From Halichondria panicea (lineage: Eukaryota > Porifera > Demospongiae > Suberitida > Halichondriidae): a stretch of DNA of 64,000 nt. A program made the position numbers and the translations under genes. Shown here one piece after another: positions 47,201-57,800 of this stretch. Numbering within the stretch: the first letter of the stretch is position 1; each line of letters begins with the position of its first letter. The notes under the pieces were generated by a model. The model searched no databases. It worked only from the letters and a program-made list of their open reading frames with translations, and was not told the DNA's origin. The DNA lies in contig NC_087380.1 in assembly GCF_963675165.1 (NCBI RefSeq), positions 1,231,803-1,295,802 of the forward strand, read 5' to 3'.

Positions 47201-50200
47201 CTTTGCTGTGATTCTGTTCCACATCTATAATTATACTAAAACTCCAACCCTCTAGCTCTTGTTATTTGCTGCTTATTGCACATTTATCATTGTTACACTC
47301 TTTTGTTCCTGTAGATCATGTCAACAGACATAACAATTTAATAATAATATAGGAGTGGCTATTTTAAGCTTACCTTTGCTTGCTTACTAGCCTGGCATAG
47401 CCAAAGAGAGCTAGCTGTGTTGTTTTTTCTGGCTGGTTCAGTGCTGCAGTACTAGGTGGAGGGAGGGGCTGACTAATTGCACAGAGAGGGGGAGTGGCTC
47501 TGTACCGGTTGCTTGGAGGGAGGGGCTGGCTGCTCATAATATTATTCTATCGCAAGGCTTTGAGTGTGGACTGGAGCCCTGCATGGTACGTGGTGTGGAC
47601 GAGCTCTCTTCTTCCTAGTTGTCTTCTTGTTTGAATAGTGTTGCTATGTGGTAGCCATGCAAGCTTATATAGCTGGATGCATAGCAACCAGTCAGCCAAT
47701 CAGATGAGACATATATCAGTTAATGCACAGTGCCTCGGGGTTTATGACAGTAAACCACACCTCTCAAGACATCATTCAAGGATGCCCTCACTAGTACTGC
47801 CCTCACTAGTACTGACAGCAATCAAGGAGCAAGCAGCTCTGGAGCAATCCCGAACAATGTGTTTCAAAACTGCAATGTGCATGTGTACCAAGCTCCAGTG
47901 AATTATGTACAACCTTCTATACAACCACCACAAACAGTAGCTGTTAATGCAGAGCTAGACTCTCTGCTTGATTTCGTTGCTGAAGACGTGCTTCCTTTTT
48001 AATCATTAATTTATGGTATGCACATACTGCTTATTATTTAATCATGCTTAATCATTATTTTTCTTTGTTTATTTTCCTTATCACACAATCATGTTAAATA
48101 TGTATTTAAACACGTGAAAAACATCCATTGTACATCTGTATTAACATTTTCCCTAACCACAGGGATCTGTATATGATTCCCAATCATTCCTATGTAATAG
48201 CAGGTTCTGTATCACAGTTATAAACCATTGTATACCTTAGCAACCACATAGCAACGGGCAAGAATTTAATTATCAATTACAAATTATCATGTCAACAGTC
48301 GAGGGTTAGCACTTTAGTGCTCTAGTTATCTTTAAGATCACGTGTATAGGTAGTCATTTATCTGCCTTTCTTGGGGAATTCTTTGGTGGTCCGAATCGTA
48401 TCAGGAATGTTGTGATGAACTTAAAGGCTAGACATAATAATTATGCTAATGTGCTGCAGGTATATATACAATATAAGTTCTTCTTAATTATGCCAACACT
48501 AAAAATTGTTACCCGAGGCGCGCGTGGGTGGCCACGGGTATAGTAGTCCATTGGTTTGTTTGTTTGTTTGCTTGTCTATTTGTCAGATCTGCATGAGTCT
48601 ACTCACCTAGATGCCACATCACTGCTCAAACAACCATTAATTATTATAATATTAACAGATTTTGCTTCGTTGTCGAATAAAAGCGAGCAAAAGCTAAGAA
48701 GTTTGAACTTGCACGTTGCAGCTAGCTAACTACACGCGGCCTTTATTCGAGGTAAACTATGTATTTACAGCTGAATTGATCCCGTATACCAGGAACAATG
48801 GAACAGGGTCACTAAAGTAGAAAGCAAGAATCATGACTTTGTGGTTGTTGCTTCTTAGCCCCAGAGCATACTCCACTCGCTTGCGCATGCAAACCGAGGC
48901 ATAATTAGCTAGGGGCCATATTATTTCTAAGACTCCAGGCTTTATTGCTGCCTTTGGCTGTGATTCTATTCCACCACAATGCATATTCTGATTATACTAA
49001 CTCCAACCTCTAGGTCCTGTTATTTGCTGCTTATTGCACATTTATCATTGTTACACTCTTTTGTTCCTGTAGATCATGTCAACAGTCGAGGGTTAGCACT
49101 TTAGTGCTCTAAGATCACGTGTATATAGGTAGTCATTTATCTGCCTTTCTTGCGGAATTCTTTACCATATAGAATATGTAAGCACAATGTACGGCATTTT
49201 TGGTTTTAATTTGTTTGAGTTGGTTGTTGTTGTTGTCTATATATATATAGCTTTTTGGTTTGTTTGTTTGTTTGTTTGTTTTTGTTTTGTTGTTGTTGGT
49301 GTCATTGGGGAGTACAGTATAAGCGACATGTGCATTATGCACAACCCTAGCCTTTCTCTCTTTGAGATAAAAACTGTTACAGTGAAACAGCTCACACACT
49401 GCCATTTTGATTCTACTGAGCATGCTCATTGCCCCAACCCCTCTTCCTATAGGACCAATATGTGTTCATCCACGATGCTATCCTGGAGTCAGTGACGTGT
49501 GGAGACACTCAGATCAGTGCTGCAGATCTGCGCAGACAGATACAGAAGATGTCATCAGTGGCCCCGGGAAAAGCTATCACAGACTTCCAATACCAATTCC
49601 AAATTCTGGAACAGGTATCTCCAAATCCGAATGAGGTCAACTGCAGTAGTGCATTGAGACACAAGAACCTGAACAGGGGAATACAGTACCTACCAAGTAA
49701 GTTTTTTAGATTTTAGAATAAACGATCTTTACCTGATTATATGTAAACTACCCTTTACCAACTCCACAGTTGAGAATCACCGTGTGTTCCTGAAAGGGGA
49801 GGACCCTGGCCGTGACTATATCAATGCCGTCTTTGTCAATGTAATACTAAATGTGTTTGTAAAGTGTGTTTGCAGAGCTACAGCACACTTTTTAATTGGA
49901 CTTTCGCAACACAAGTTAAATATAGATAACTTGTGTTAAGATATCTCTGGAAAAAACCACTTATACCCACACGCTTTTTGTCATAAAAATGGACAATTTG
50001 GACTCAAAATAAATCACTGATCCAATCACGCCATAATTATTGTAACACTCTATAATTACGTTGTTCAGTGTTCCCCCCTCCCTCCAGGGCTACAAGCACC
50101 AGAAGGCATACATCATTGCCCAGAATCCACTGAACTCAACTGTGCGTAACTTCTGGAAGATGATCTATGACAGGAAGTGTGCGGCTGTTGTGATGTTGAC

Positions 50201-51082
50201 TCCTCTCAGTGAGAATGGGAAGGTAAGAGATGGTCTCCATTAGAGGTTCTCCTTGTTGAGTGTGTGTGTGTGTGTAGGAGGCATGCTCCCAGTACTGGCC
50301 AGAGAGTGGCAATGTCACCTCCTTCGGTGAGTTTACCATCGATAACTTGGGGGAGGAAACCAACACTGGGTTCGTTATGAGGCAACTGAGCGTACTTAAC
50401 AAGAAGGTGTGTTATTCATAATAATCTTCAGTTGTTTCTTTATCGTTCCTTAATTTTTTTCTCCAGACAAAGCAAACTCTGCAAATAATTCAAATCCAAA
50501 TTCTTGATTGGAAGTCGACTGGTGCATGTGCAAACTTCAAGATTATAACTGACGTCAATGAGGAAGTTGTAAAGGTTCAAAGGAGGACTGGAAACAAGGC
50601 AATTGTGGTCCACTGCAGGTGTGTATTTTTTGTTACATAATAATGTGTTTAATATTGTGTTGTTTCCAGTGACACTGCGACCCGCTCTGGTATCTACTGC
50701 TCTGTAGCTACTACCATTGACCGTTGCAAAACAGAGGGAGTAGTGGATGTGTTCCAGGTGGTCAAGGCTCTCAGGGTCCACAAGCCAGGGGCAGTACCCT
50801 CAGTCGTGAGTTCATCTGCTGCTTAGAGCTATTATGAAGCCTGTACCACTTAATTACAAGCCAGACCTCTCAGCTAGCTGTAGAGAGAGGGCTATTATTT
50901 CACCATGCATTGCAATAGCTGTACATTACTTGTATTTCCTACCACACACTATACAGTCATTGTGTGTGTGCAGTGTATGGGTATTAATGTGCCACTCCCC
51001 CTCACAGGACAACTACAAGGATGTTTTCGAGGCCTTGTTGGTCTACTTGGACTCCTTTGATACTTACGCAAACTTTCTCTAA
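38269..51082 (+). CDS. PTP-A: receptor-type tyrosine phosphatase with Sushi and Ig-like ectodomain
   Basis: 25 exons: 38269-38374, 38524-38856, 38908-39087, 39480-39665, 39728-39910, 39966-40142, 40197-40370, 40433-40609, 40668-40997, 41057-41159, 41330-41445, 41521-41718, 42360-42556, 42660-42744, 42816-42898, 42989-43025, 43179-43393, 43476-43772, 49453-49696, 49770-49840, 50088-50222, 50278-50406, 50467-50618, 50670-50805 and 51008-51082. They total 4119 nt, or 1372 aa. The order is signal peptide (possibly starting at the ATG at 38305); Ig-like module with GEHCCVR (36-146); six Sushi domains (147-505); second Ig-like module (YCCQVP, 506-615); transmembrane helix (about 622-648); cytoplasmic I-set Ig lacking Cys (689-785); D1 (about 800-1059) with [18 protein letters not shown] and the MVQTQ Q-loop; D2 (1060-1372) with degenerate [11 protein letters not shown]1 should be active and D2 not. 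Long intron 43773-49452 hosts several insertions. Confidence 0.88.
43970..44335. repeat. Intronic repeat module, copy 1, left part
   Basis: The module begins TCGTATCAGGAATGTTG and includes AAAATTGTTACCCGAGGC, a (TTTG)n tract and TGCACGCAGCCTTTA. It is interrupted by the Harbinger element and resumes at 47023-47327. Further copies are 48393-49068 and 61340-61997. It is non-coding and of unknown origin. Confidence 0.8.
44670..45924 (+). pseudogene. Harbinger transposase (HARBI1-like DDE nuclease), frameshifted
   Basis: Two overlapping frames, 44670-45182 and 45163-45924, together cover a full-length transposase of about 415 codons. The first holds the basic N-terminus and a helix-turn-helix ([20 protein letters not shown]...GVSKASVCL). 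The second holds the DDE_4 nuclease: first Asp in [10 protein letters not shown], second in [12 protein letters not shown], Glu in [14 protein letters not shown]. The frame changes by one position around 45163-45182, where a stop ends the first part. The catalytic residues remain, but a complete protein needs either an unseen splice or repair of that indel, so this copy is probably inactive. Confidence 0.85.
46007..46788 (-). CDS. Harbinger Myb/SANT-like DNA-binding protein
   Basis: Two exons, 46413-46788 and 46007-46287, joined in phase 1 (657 nt, 218 aa). Residues 1-95 form a trihelix Myb/SANT-like domain starting [20 protein letters not shown], with [20 protein letters not shown]. Residues 145-195 form a charged coiled coil ([20 protein letters not shown]). 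The C-terminus is Gln/Pro-rich. In this superfamily the Myb-like partner delivers the transposase to the nucleus and the transposon ends (family knowledge). The frame is intact, unlike that of the transposase. Confidence 0.82.
47328..48285. mobile_element. 958-bp insertion flanked by 13-bp direct repeats
   Basis: ATCATGTCAACAG occurs at 47315-47327 and 48286-48298 and only once in the equivalent position of the second intronic copy (49069). The segment between looks inserted. It has no clear inverted ends. A long, variable target duplication suggests retrotransposition (inference). Near its centre an open stretch, about 47780-48002, ends in [18 protein letters not shown] and a stop, like the end of a captured coding exon. 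It is not otherwise recognised. Confidence 0.6.
48393..49165. repeat. Intronic repeat module, copy 2 (tandem duplicate)
   Basis: Repeats the module of 43970-44335 plus 47023-47327 without the insertions. It is followed by a second copy (49069-49165) of the 48286-48390 flank, beginning CATGTCAACAGTCGAGGG. It arose by local tandem duplication inside the PTP-A intron. It is non-coding. Confidence 0.82.
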
Positions 51083-52617
51083 AACTAAAAATGGAAAATA
51101 GAACTGGGCGGCAGCTTTTGTTACTCTCACAATTTTGGAGGGGAAGCTTCGAATATAATGTGCACATGTTTAAAGTTAGACGTAGGATTTTAGTTTTGTG
51201 TATTGCCACAATGTCCTTTTAATTTAACTTGTCTTTTCAGTGATGAATCAATTTTGGGAAGATTTGGACGAGGGTCGCCTAACAGCCATGCAATAACTTC
51301 AATTAAATAGTAATAATAGATTGTGTCTTTTGTGGCGGCCGGTCATGTCAGTGGTTCAAGTTGTTAATTATTATATTACTGATGGCTTGTCATACAGCCA
51401 CATACCATTGCTGATGAATGCAGCTCAAGATTGAGTTTAATAGCTACCTTGTACTTGTACCCTACTCCTGCTTGTATCTATTGACCTTTTATTAAAGCCA
51501 ACATGCTCGTTTAAGGTTATGGGCAACAGTTGCACCCACACATAAATTTCACTATGAATCTAATTATAAAACCTGTAAAGCCCACAAAGACACTCTCACA
51601 ATGGTGGTCCAATAGTTCTGCGTCAGTTTATGAAGCACCGACAGTCAGAGGAGGTATGACATCCGCGTGTCATCCGTGTGTCATCCGCGTGTTTTAAACA
51701 CACACATTCTTGAACTTTGACAACATGTACCTAATTAAATATTCATAAACATTGTTTCCCATAACCTTAATTAGTGTTTTCCTTTATCAGAAGCAAGCAT
51801 ACACACATGCATTATTGGATCGAATCAGTGGCCGTAATTATTAGTTCCATTACGATTTTTGAAACTTATAGAGTGAGCCCTTTCAGATGGCATGCTTATA
51901 GATCAAAGTCTTTGTTAGAGTATTATTTTACCTCTCTCCTATACAGGGCCCTTACTTGTACGTATGACTGCCCCAAGACAGGGGGTAGTGCTCGGAAGTG
52001 GACAAACGGCAAACCAGTGGAGTGGTACGGAACTACAAGGGACGGAAGAGTTAGGTCCAGCACTACTTCTCGTTCACCTTTTTCTTTATGCGAGGCGCTC
52101 GATCCCCTATTTGACCATCAACTTGCATGTGTTTCGATACAATAATAATGCATTTGAATGAGACTTTTCTTTCCACCAGGGAGGACCAGCACCGAAACAC
52201 ATAGTGTATAATTACAAGAGTGCATGAATAGCACTCCTGAATTTGAGACTCTACAGATGAGCCCTGCCCACCAAAACTCGAAGTAGTGCTGGACCCAACT
52301 GTTAAAGATCGTAAAGATTGAGCCCCACTCCCAACTAGTTGGAGCATGCAAAGACTATACCAACCCACAATCTTGTTTTCGAACTTTTTGTTACTTCAAT
52401 GCACATGCATGCTCTTCCAACCCTACTCTTCCCCATTTTTTCAAAAATGTTTTTTGCACTTGTTTGCAAACTTTTTTCACTGCATGCATGCATAGAGTGG
52501 TCCTGGGAGGCCACGTAACTAATCACGTTTTGTTAATGGGCGGTTTTTTTTAGGGTTTCCCATCTTATGCACTCCAACTTTTTGGTTTGAACAGTTTATC
52601 CAACATGCAACAATAGA

Positions 52618-52848
52618 TACCGTATAGCGCGAAATTTTCGAGGCACTTATATTTCATGGATTGGCCTCTAAAAGCATTTCGTTGCACAATGTTCGCGAAA
52701 TGACTGCTTACCGGAAGCCACGCCTTTGCACGTTATAGCAGGTAATTCTAATTAAAGAAAAATTTTCATGGACTTAATTTTTGTGTATGATGCTAACCCA
52801 CGAAATCCGTGAAAATTAAGCCCCTCGAAAATTTCGCGCTATACGGTA
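52618..52848. mobile_element. MITE, TA target site, CCGTATAGCGCG ends
   Basis: A TA-flanked 231-bp element. The end CCGTATAGCGCGAAATTTTC and its mirror ending CGCTATACGG are nearly perfect over 26 bp. It is the fourth copy of this family in the window. Confidence 0.87.
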
Positions 52849-53073
52849 GTCTACTTCTCACCATTATTTTTTTCACAAATACACTTGTTTGTACACTTTT
52901 TTCTTACTAGCACATAGATTCTATGATGCTACCTAGATCAAATATCTTCAGTGGTGGAATTACCATACAGTACTATGATAAAAAAAGAAGGCTGCTACAG
53001 CTGCTAGATCTAGCTAGCTAGCTGTAGGCTGATCGAATTTTTATTTGCACTGTTGCAGTGTCTGTCATGATAA

Positions 53074-53176
53074 TTATCATAAAGTTCTTGGTCTTGTATA
53101 TAGATGCATGCAATAATCATAAGCCATAATTATGATTATTGCATGCATCTCTGCAAGACCAAGAACTTTATGATAA
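53074..53176. repeat. Near-perfect 103-bp hairpin
   Basis: TTATCATAAAGTTCTTGGTC...ATGCATGCAATAATCAT folds onto its complement with almost no loop, differing at a few bases. It is a probable short palindromic MITE. Confidence 0.85.
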
Positions 53177-53238
53177 CTTAAATTTATGATAAGGGGCAGA
53201 ATAAAAGCTGCTCAGATAAGAGCTTGTGTCAACTTAAC

Positions 53239-53307
53239 TAGCCTCCTTCACCGGCGCGGCCGTCTAAGAGTGATTCCCTGATGAAGTGCGGCCTGGGATC
53301 GAGGCTA
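53239..53307. mobile_element. Minimal TAGCC...GGCTA element
   Basis: A 69-bp sequence starting TAGCCTCCTTCACC and ending GGCCTGGGATCGAGGCTA. The ends match those of the 53761 element, so it is a deletion derivative or an unrelated short element with similar ends. Confidence 0.5.
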
Positions 53308-53760
53308 GCAAGGAGCATTAACTGGAGCGGTAAGAATCGACAGTGCAAAACACTACTGTTGCTATAGTAGAGATGTCAGACCGGAAGTAGTGTGTGGGCG
53401 TATTTTCATACAGTAATTCAATGGTAAAAAACGGGACCAGAAAGTGAGTGAACAAGAAGGGCTTTCCGCAAGCCCTGGAAGAGTCTAGCAAACAACAGCT
53501 GTTCCCAGGGGTAAAAAATAGCGTAGAATTTGATTTTTATAACAGTTTTTTATGATTTTAGTATTTGATGCTTGTTTTGTGCGTGATTTTTTTCTCAAAG
53601 GTGATCATCATTTTAGCAACCAAACATGAAAATGAACAAAAACACAAGTGAGCATGTCTTTCATCTCTAACTCTCTCCAAATTATGCAAAAAGTTGCTAC
53701 AATAAGCTTTTATTTCTTGCGGAATCACATATTGCATGGATAGATGGGTGGAGCTGAGAA

Positions 53761-54855
53761 TAGCCTCGATCCCAGGCCGAGTTTTCGTTTTTATAACGGC
53801 TAGGCGAACAACTGGGCCTGGTACTAGTTGTCTGCGCATGCGTCAAATTATCATTGTATATTTGTGGTCGGCAAAAATATTTAATAAATCAATAATGGAA
53901 ATTTGTACACAGAAAATGCACAGAGTGAGTACACAAAAGATGCACATAGGGAGCTGCTTCACAAAGGCCTGGGGAGTTGCCAGTTGTGCTGCAGCACAAT
54001 TACAGTGACCCAGGGCAACTTCAGGATGATTGAATGCCTTCAAATTACGTTTCAAAAAGATTTAGCAGGCTGCTGGACTTCTCTGATTCTAGGCCCCAAC
54101 TTGTAACTCATTGCTTGAGAAAACGTAGATTCTCTTGATATCTCTGAGCTACCCAGCAACGCTCGAATGAGCAGGTCATACTCCAGTCCTGTGTCTGTGA
54201 GTATAGGACAATATTAAAAGAAACCAAAGACGGTTAAACCCTTACCTCAAACTGTCCAGTCTCGTCCGTTAGTATAGCCAAGAGGAGCACTGTTGGGATA
54301 GCTGGATATTAGCCATTGCTCCTGTACAGAGAAGTAGACATTTTAAATACGTGTAGATCTATACATATTAAATTTCTCGGTTATAGTGTCATTGTCGACG
54401 AGCTGATGATGGCAGCACCAAGTTCTCTAGCTCACACTCTTCACTTGATCCACCATATTAATGATGAAACTATAGTCTACCTACATTCGATATTCTTGCC
54501 AAACATGAACAAGACTTGATAGCATAGCCGGCCATAGGGCCCACACAAAAATATCTGACCTTAACAAGCTTGACAAAGCTTTATACCTTTTCCCTTGTTG
54601 TTCAGTCTTCAGAATAAGCTTCAGAGAAGAGAGAAGCTTTAGCTAAGAGCCATTCCAATCGATTCCAATAATGATAAAACGGGAACTGACTTCTAGTACA
54701 CGATAGTACACGAATATAAATGTCACGAAAGTGAACGAGAATATCTATTTGTCAGAATCTGACGAACGATTGACGCATGCGCAGACAACTAGTACCAGGC
54801 CCAGTTGTTCGCCTAACCGTTATAAAAGCAAAAACTCGGCCTGGGATCGAGGCTA
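53761..54855. mobile_element. 1.1-kb DNA transposon with about 85-bp inverted repeats
   Basis: TAGCCTCGATCCCAGGCCGA and the following 65 bp, reaching GCGCATGCGTCAA, are mirrored at the right end (54770-54855) with a few differences. There is no transposase frame. No target duplication is visible. It shares the TAGCCTCGA...GCGCATGCG layout with the CBE4 insertion and lies just before PTP-B. Confidence 0.85.
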
Positions 54856-57800
54856 GTTTAATTGGTGACGCCCACTCCATCACTGATTGATCAACAGTGA
54901 ACATTGCTAGCTAGCTAGCCAGCTAAACTTTTAATGCTAGCTTTTAGAACTAGAGAATGGCTACTGTAACTCCATTTCTCTGCTGTCTGCTGGGAAGTGT
55001 TTCTCTTGTATATGGGCAAACTTTGTGTGAGTTGATATATGCAGTGCAACTAAATACTGCAAACTAGAATAATAGGCTCTAGCAATAACCTGTAATCTAG
55101 ATCTAAATTAGATTTGGTACCAGACCATCAATCATTGCATACAGTTCGACTGGCATTACCCCCCGGCACTGATCATGACCGCACTGGAAAGATCATCTCG
55201 TTCTCTGATTTTGGATCAGGAGCTGCTAGTGATCCACCTGTCTTGTACTGCTACAATAACAACAATGCTGGTGTAGGGTGGCTATTCCCGGGGGGTACAG
55301 TGCCCACAATTTTCGATAGGGCTGCAGTTAATGACGAACTGTTCATCAGTGCTGCTTTTGGAGCTGTTGTTCTGCATCGTGGTCCCACACACTTCAGTCC
55401 TGATGGAGAACACTGCTGTGTGAGGAATAATGACAATGAACATAAGATATGTGTCACCTTCAGTGAGTATTGACTATAATATTGTCTGTGTCCAATACTA
55501 ACTCCTACCCCCCACAGCTCCGTGCCCCCCTGCCCCACACTGAGTCCACTGTCTAATGGAATGATCTCATACAATGCAGCCACCAACATAGCCACCTACA
55601 CCTGTGACACTGGGTACACCATCAGTGGAGCTGCTACTCCGGTAACTTGTATGAGTAATGGTACTAGTGCTGGTACCTGGTCTCCATCACAACCTGCAGT
55701 TATTTGTACAAGTAAGACTAGAGTAATAAGTAGTTCATTGTGTGTATAAGCTATGGCTTCCCAACACAGTCGTCACCTGCCCTGTCCTAACCCCCCTACC
55801 AATGGAACCTTGTCCACCACTAGTCGGGACTACCTCACTGTTGTTACATACAGCTGTGATACTGGCTATATCCTCACTGGTAATAGTGGTAGTGCTAGAA
55901 TATGTCAAGATACTGGTCTGTGGTCAGGAGTGGCACCAACTTGTCCACGTGAGTTAGCAATGGTGGGTTGGAAGTAATGGTGATCAAGCATCTCCCCACA
56001 GCTGTTGACTGTGGACCACTGACTATTGCCAATAGAACAGTGAACACATCCTCTGGAACTACCTTCATGATGACTGCTACCTACACCTGTAACACTGGAT
56101 ACCTACTCATTGGTGATACTAGTCGGACTTGTCAAGCTACTGGGTGGAGCGACAGTGCACCAACCTGTCTATGTGAGTAGCTTTCGACAACATTATGAAA
56201 TGGTCATTCATATTTTCTTTCACTGCAAGAACAACTCTTAAGTATAGTGTAAATTATTAATAAGTTTGTCTTTCTCTTTTGCACAGTAATTTGCCCAACC
56301 CTCTCTAATCCAACAAATGGAGTCATTCAATACAGTGACTCCTCTGTCCCCCGAGCAACAGCCTCCACCGCCAGATACAATTGCATAGCTGGCTACCAAA
56401 TCAGTGGGACAGTAGTGAGGATGTGTACTACCAGTGGATGGAGTAATAGCACGACTCCTACTTGTACAGGTCTGTTGTTTGAGTCACTGTCATACGTACA
56501 TGAGATTCTTTATTTCTGTACAGCCACTTGTAATGACCTCACTGTACCAGCCAATGGAATGATCAGCTACAGTCCAGCTACCACTCCCAGATTGCAGGGA
56601 GCCGTGGCCAACTACACCTGTGGCACTGGGTACGATATCTTTGGTCCCAGAACAAGTACATGTCAATCAGTCAATACCTGGAGTGGAGGAGATATTGTCT
56701 GTCAAGGTATCTTCCTTTATTGCTTGTCCCTTTAGTGTACATGACTTCTCTTACAGCAAGCTGTCATGCTCTCACTCTATCAAATGGTGACATCACTTAC
56801 ATCATGGACACCTCTCCTATTCCAGTGGATACGGTGGCTACCCATACCTGTAACGTCATGTTTGTGCTCTCCGGTGATGCTACCAGGACATGTACTAAAA
56901 GTGCTAGTGGAGGAGTGTGGAGTGGATCAATGCTAACATGTATTGGTAAGCATCTGTTATCAATTAAAGTTCCTATAACTATGGTATCCTTACAGGGACA
57001 TGTGAGGATCTACCCAATATCACCAATGGAGTGATTGTCTATTCATCAACCTCTCCACGTACTAATGGGAGTACTGCCACTTACTCTTGTGGGATGATGC
57101 TTATGTTGAGTGAAGACAGTATAAGAACATGTCAACCAGACCGTAACTGGACTGAGGCTGAGCCATTCTGTCAAAGTCAGTTCCCATATTATACATGTGT
57201 GTTACGTATAAGTGTTGATGTCATCTTTTATCACAGGAGTGTTCCTTCAATTCGGAGTGTTCACATTGGTAGCTGAGGCCAGTTCTCAAGTGCAGCTTGA
57301 CACCATTGGAGAGGGGGAGAGAGGACTGGTGTGCAGGACTGACCACCAACAATGCTGTAACGAGACCTCTAATGCTTCGTGGCTTAATCCCAATGGCACT
57401 GTTGTCCCTTCAACTTCAATTCGTGGAGACTCTAACTTCTATACAGACACTGGTGATGGGTTCATACGCCTCAACCTCATCAGAAACACCACCACTGCAA
57501 CTGGTGAATATTGCTGCCAAGTGCCAGTGGAGGGAGGAACTATCGAGAGATTTTGTGCACAACTATTCCTGCCTGCACCTCAAGGTATAGCTCAAAAACA
57601 ATACAAAACCGGTAACCATTAATTTTGTCTTATTCGCAGGCTTCTCTATTGCTGCTGTTGCTGGTGGGGCAGTTGGTGCTATAGTGGTGGTGATTCTGGT
57701 GATCCTGCTCATCATATTCATAGTGGTATTCCTAAGGTAAGCCATGCATATGGTATATACAGTCATACATTCATAGCTACAAAACAATTGTGTATCCCCA

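Larger units (their letters stand above)
51083..54956. other. Intergenic region between PTP-A and PTP-B
   Basis: 3.9 kb without a recognisable gene. It contains the transposons and fold-backs listed separately (52618, 53074, 53239 and 53761) and three ATCCGCGTGT/CATCCGTGTG repeats near 51660-51695. ORFs here are short and lack homology that I recognise. Confidence 0.7.

Noticed and set aside
49133-49495. ORFs rich in Asn/Lys or Phe/Val near 49.2 kb
   Set aside because: Arise from (TTTG)n/(TTG)n simple repeats in the PTP-A intron.
51774-52145. 123-codon plus ORF and overlapping minus ORFs between PTP-A and PTP-B
   Set aside because: No recognisable domain, no splice-consistent neighbours, and low-complexity flanks.
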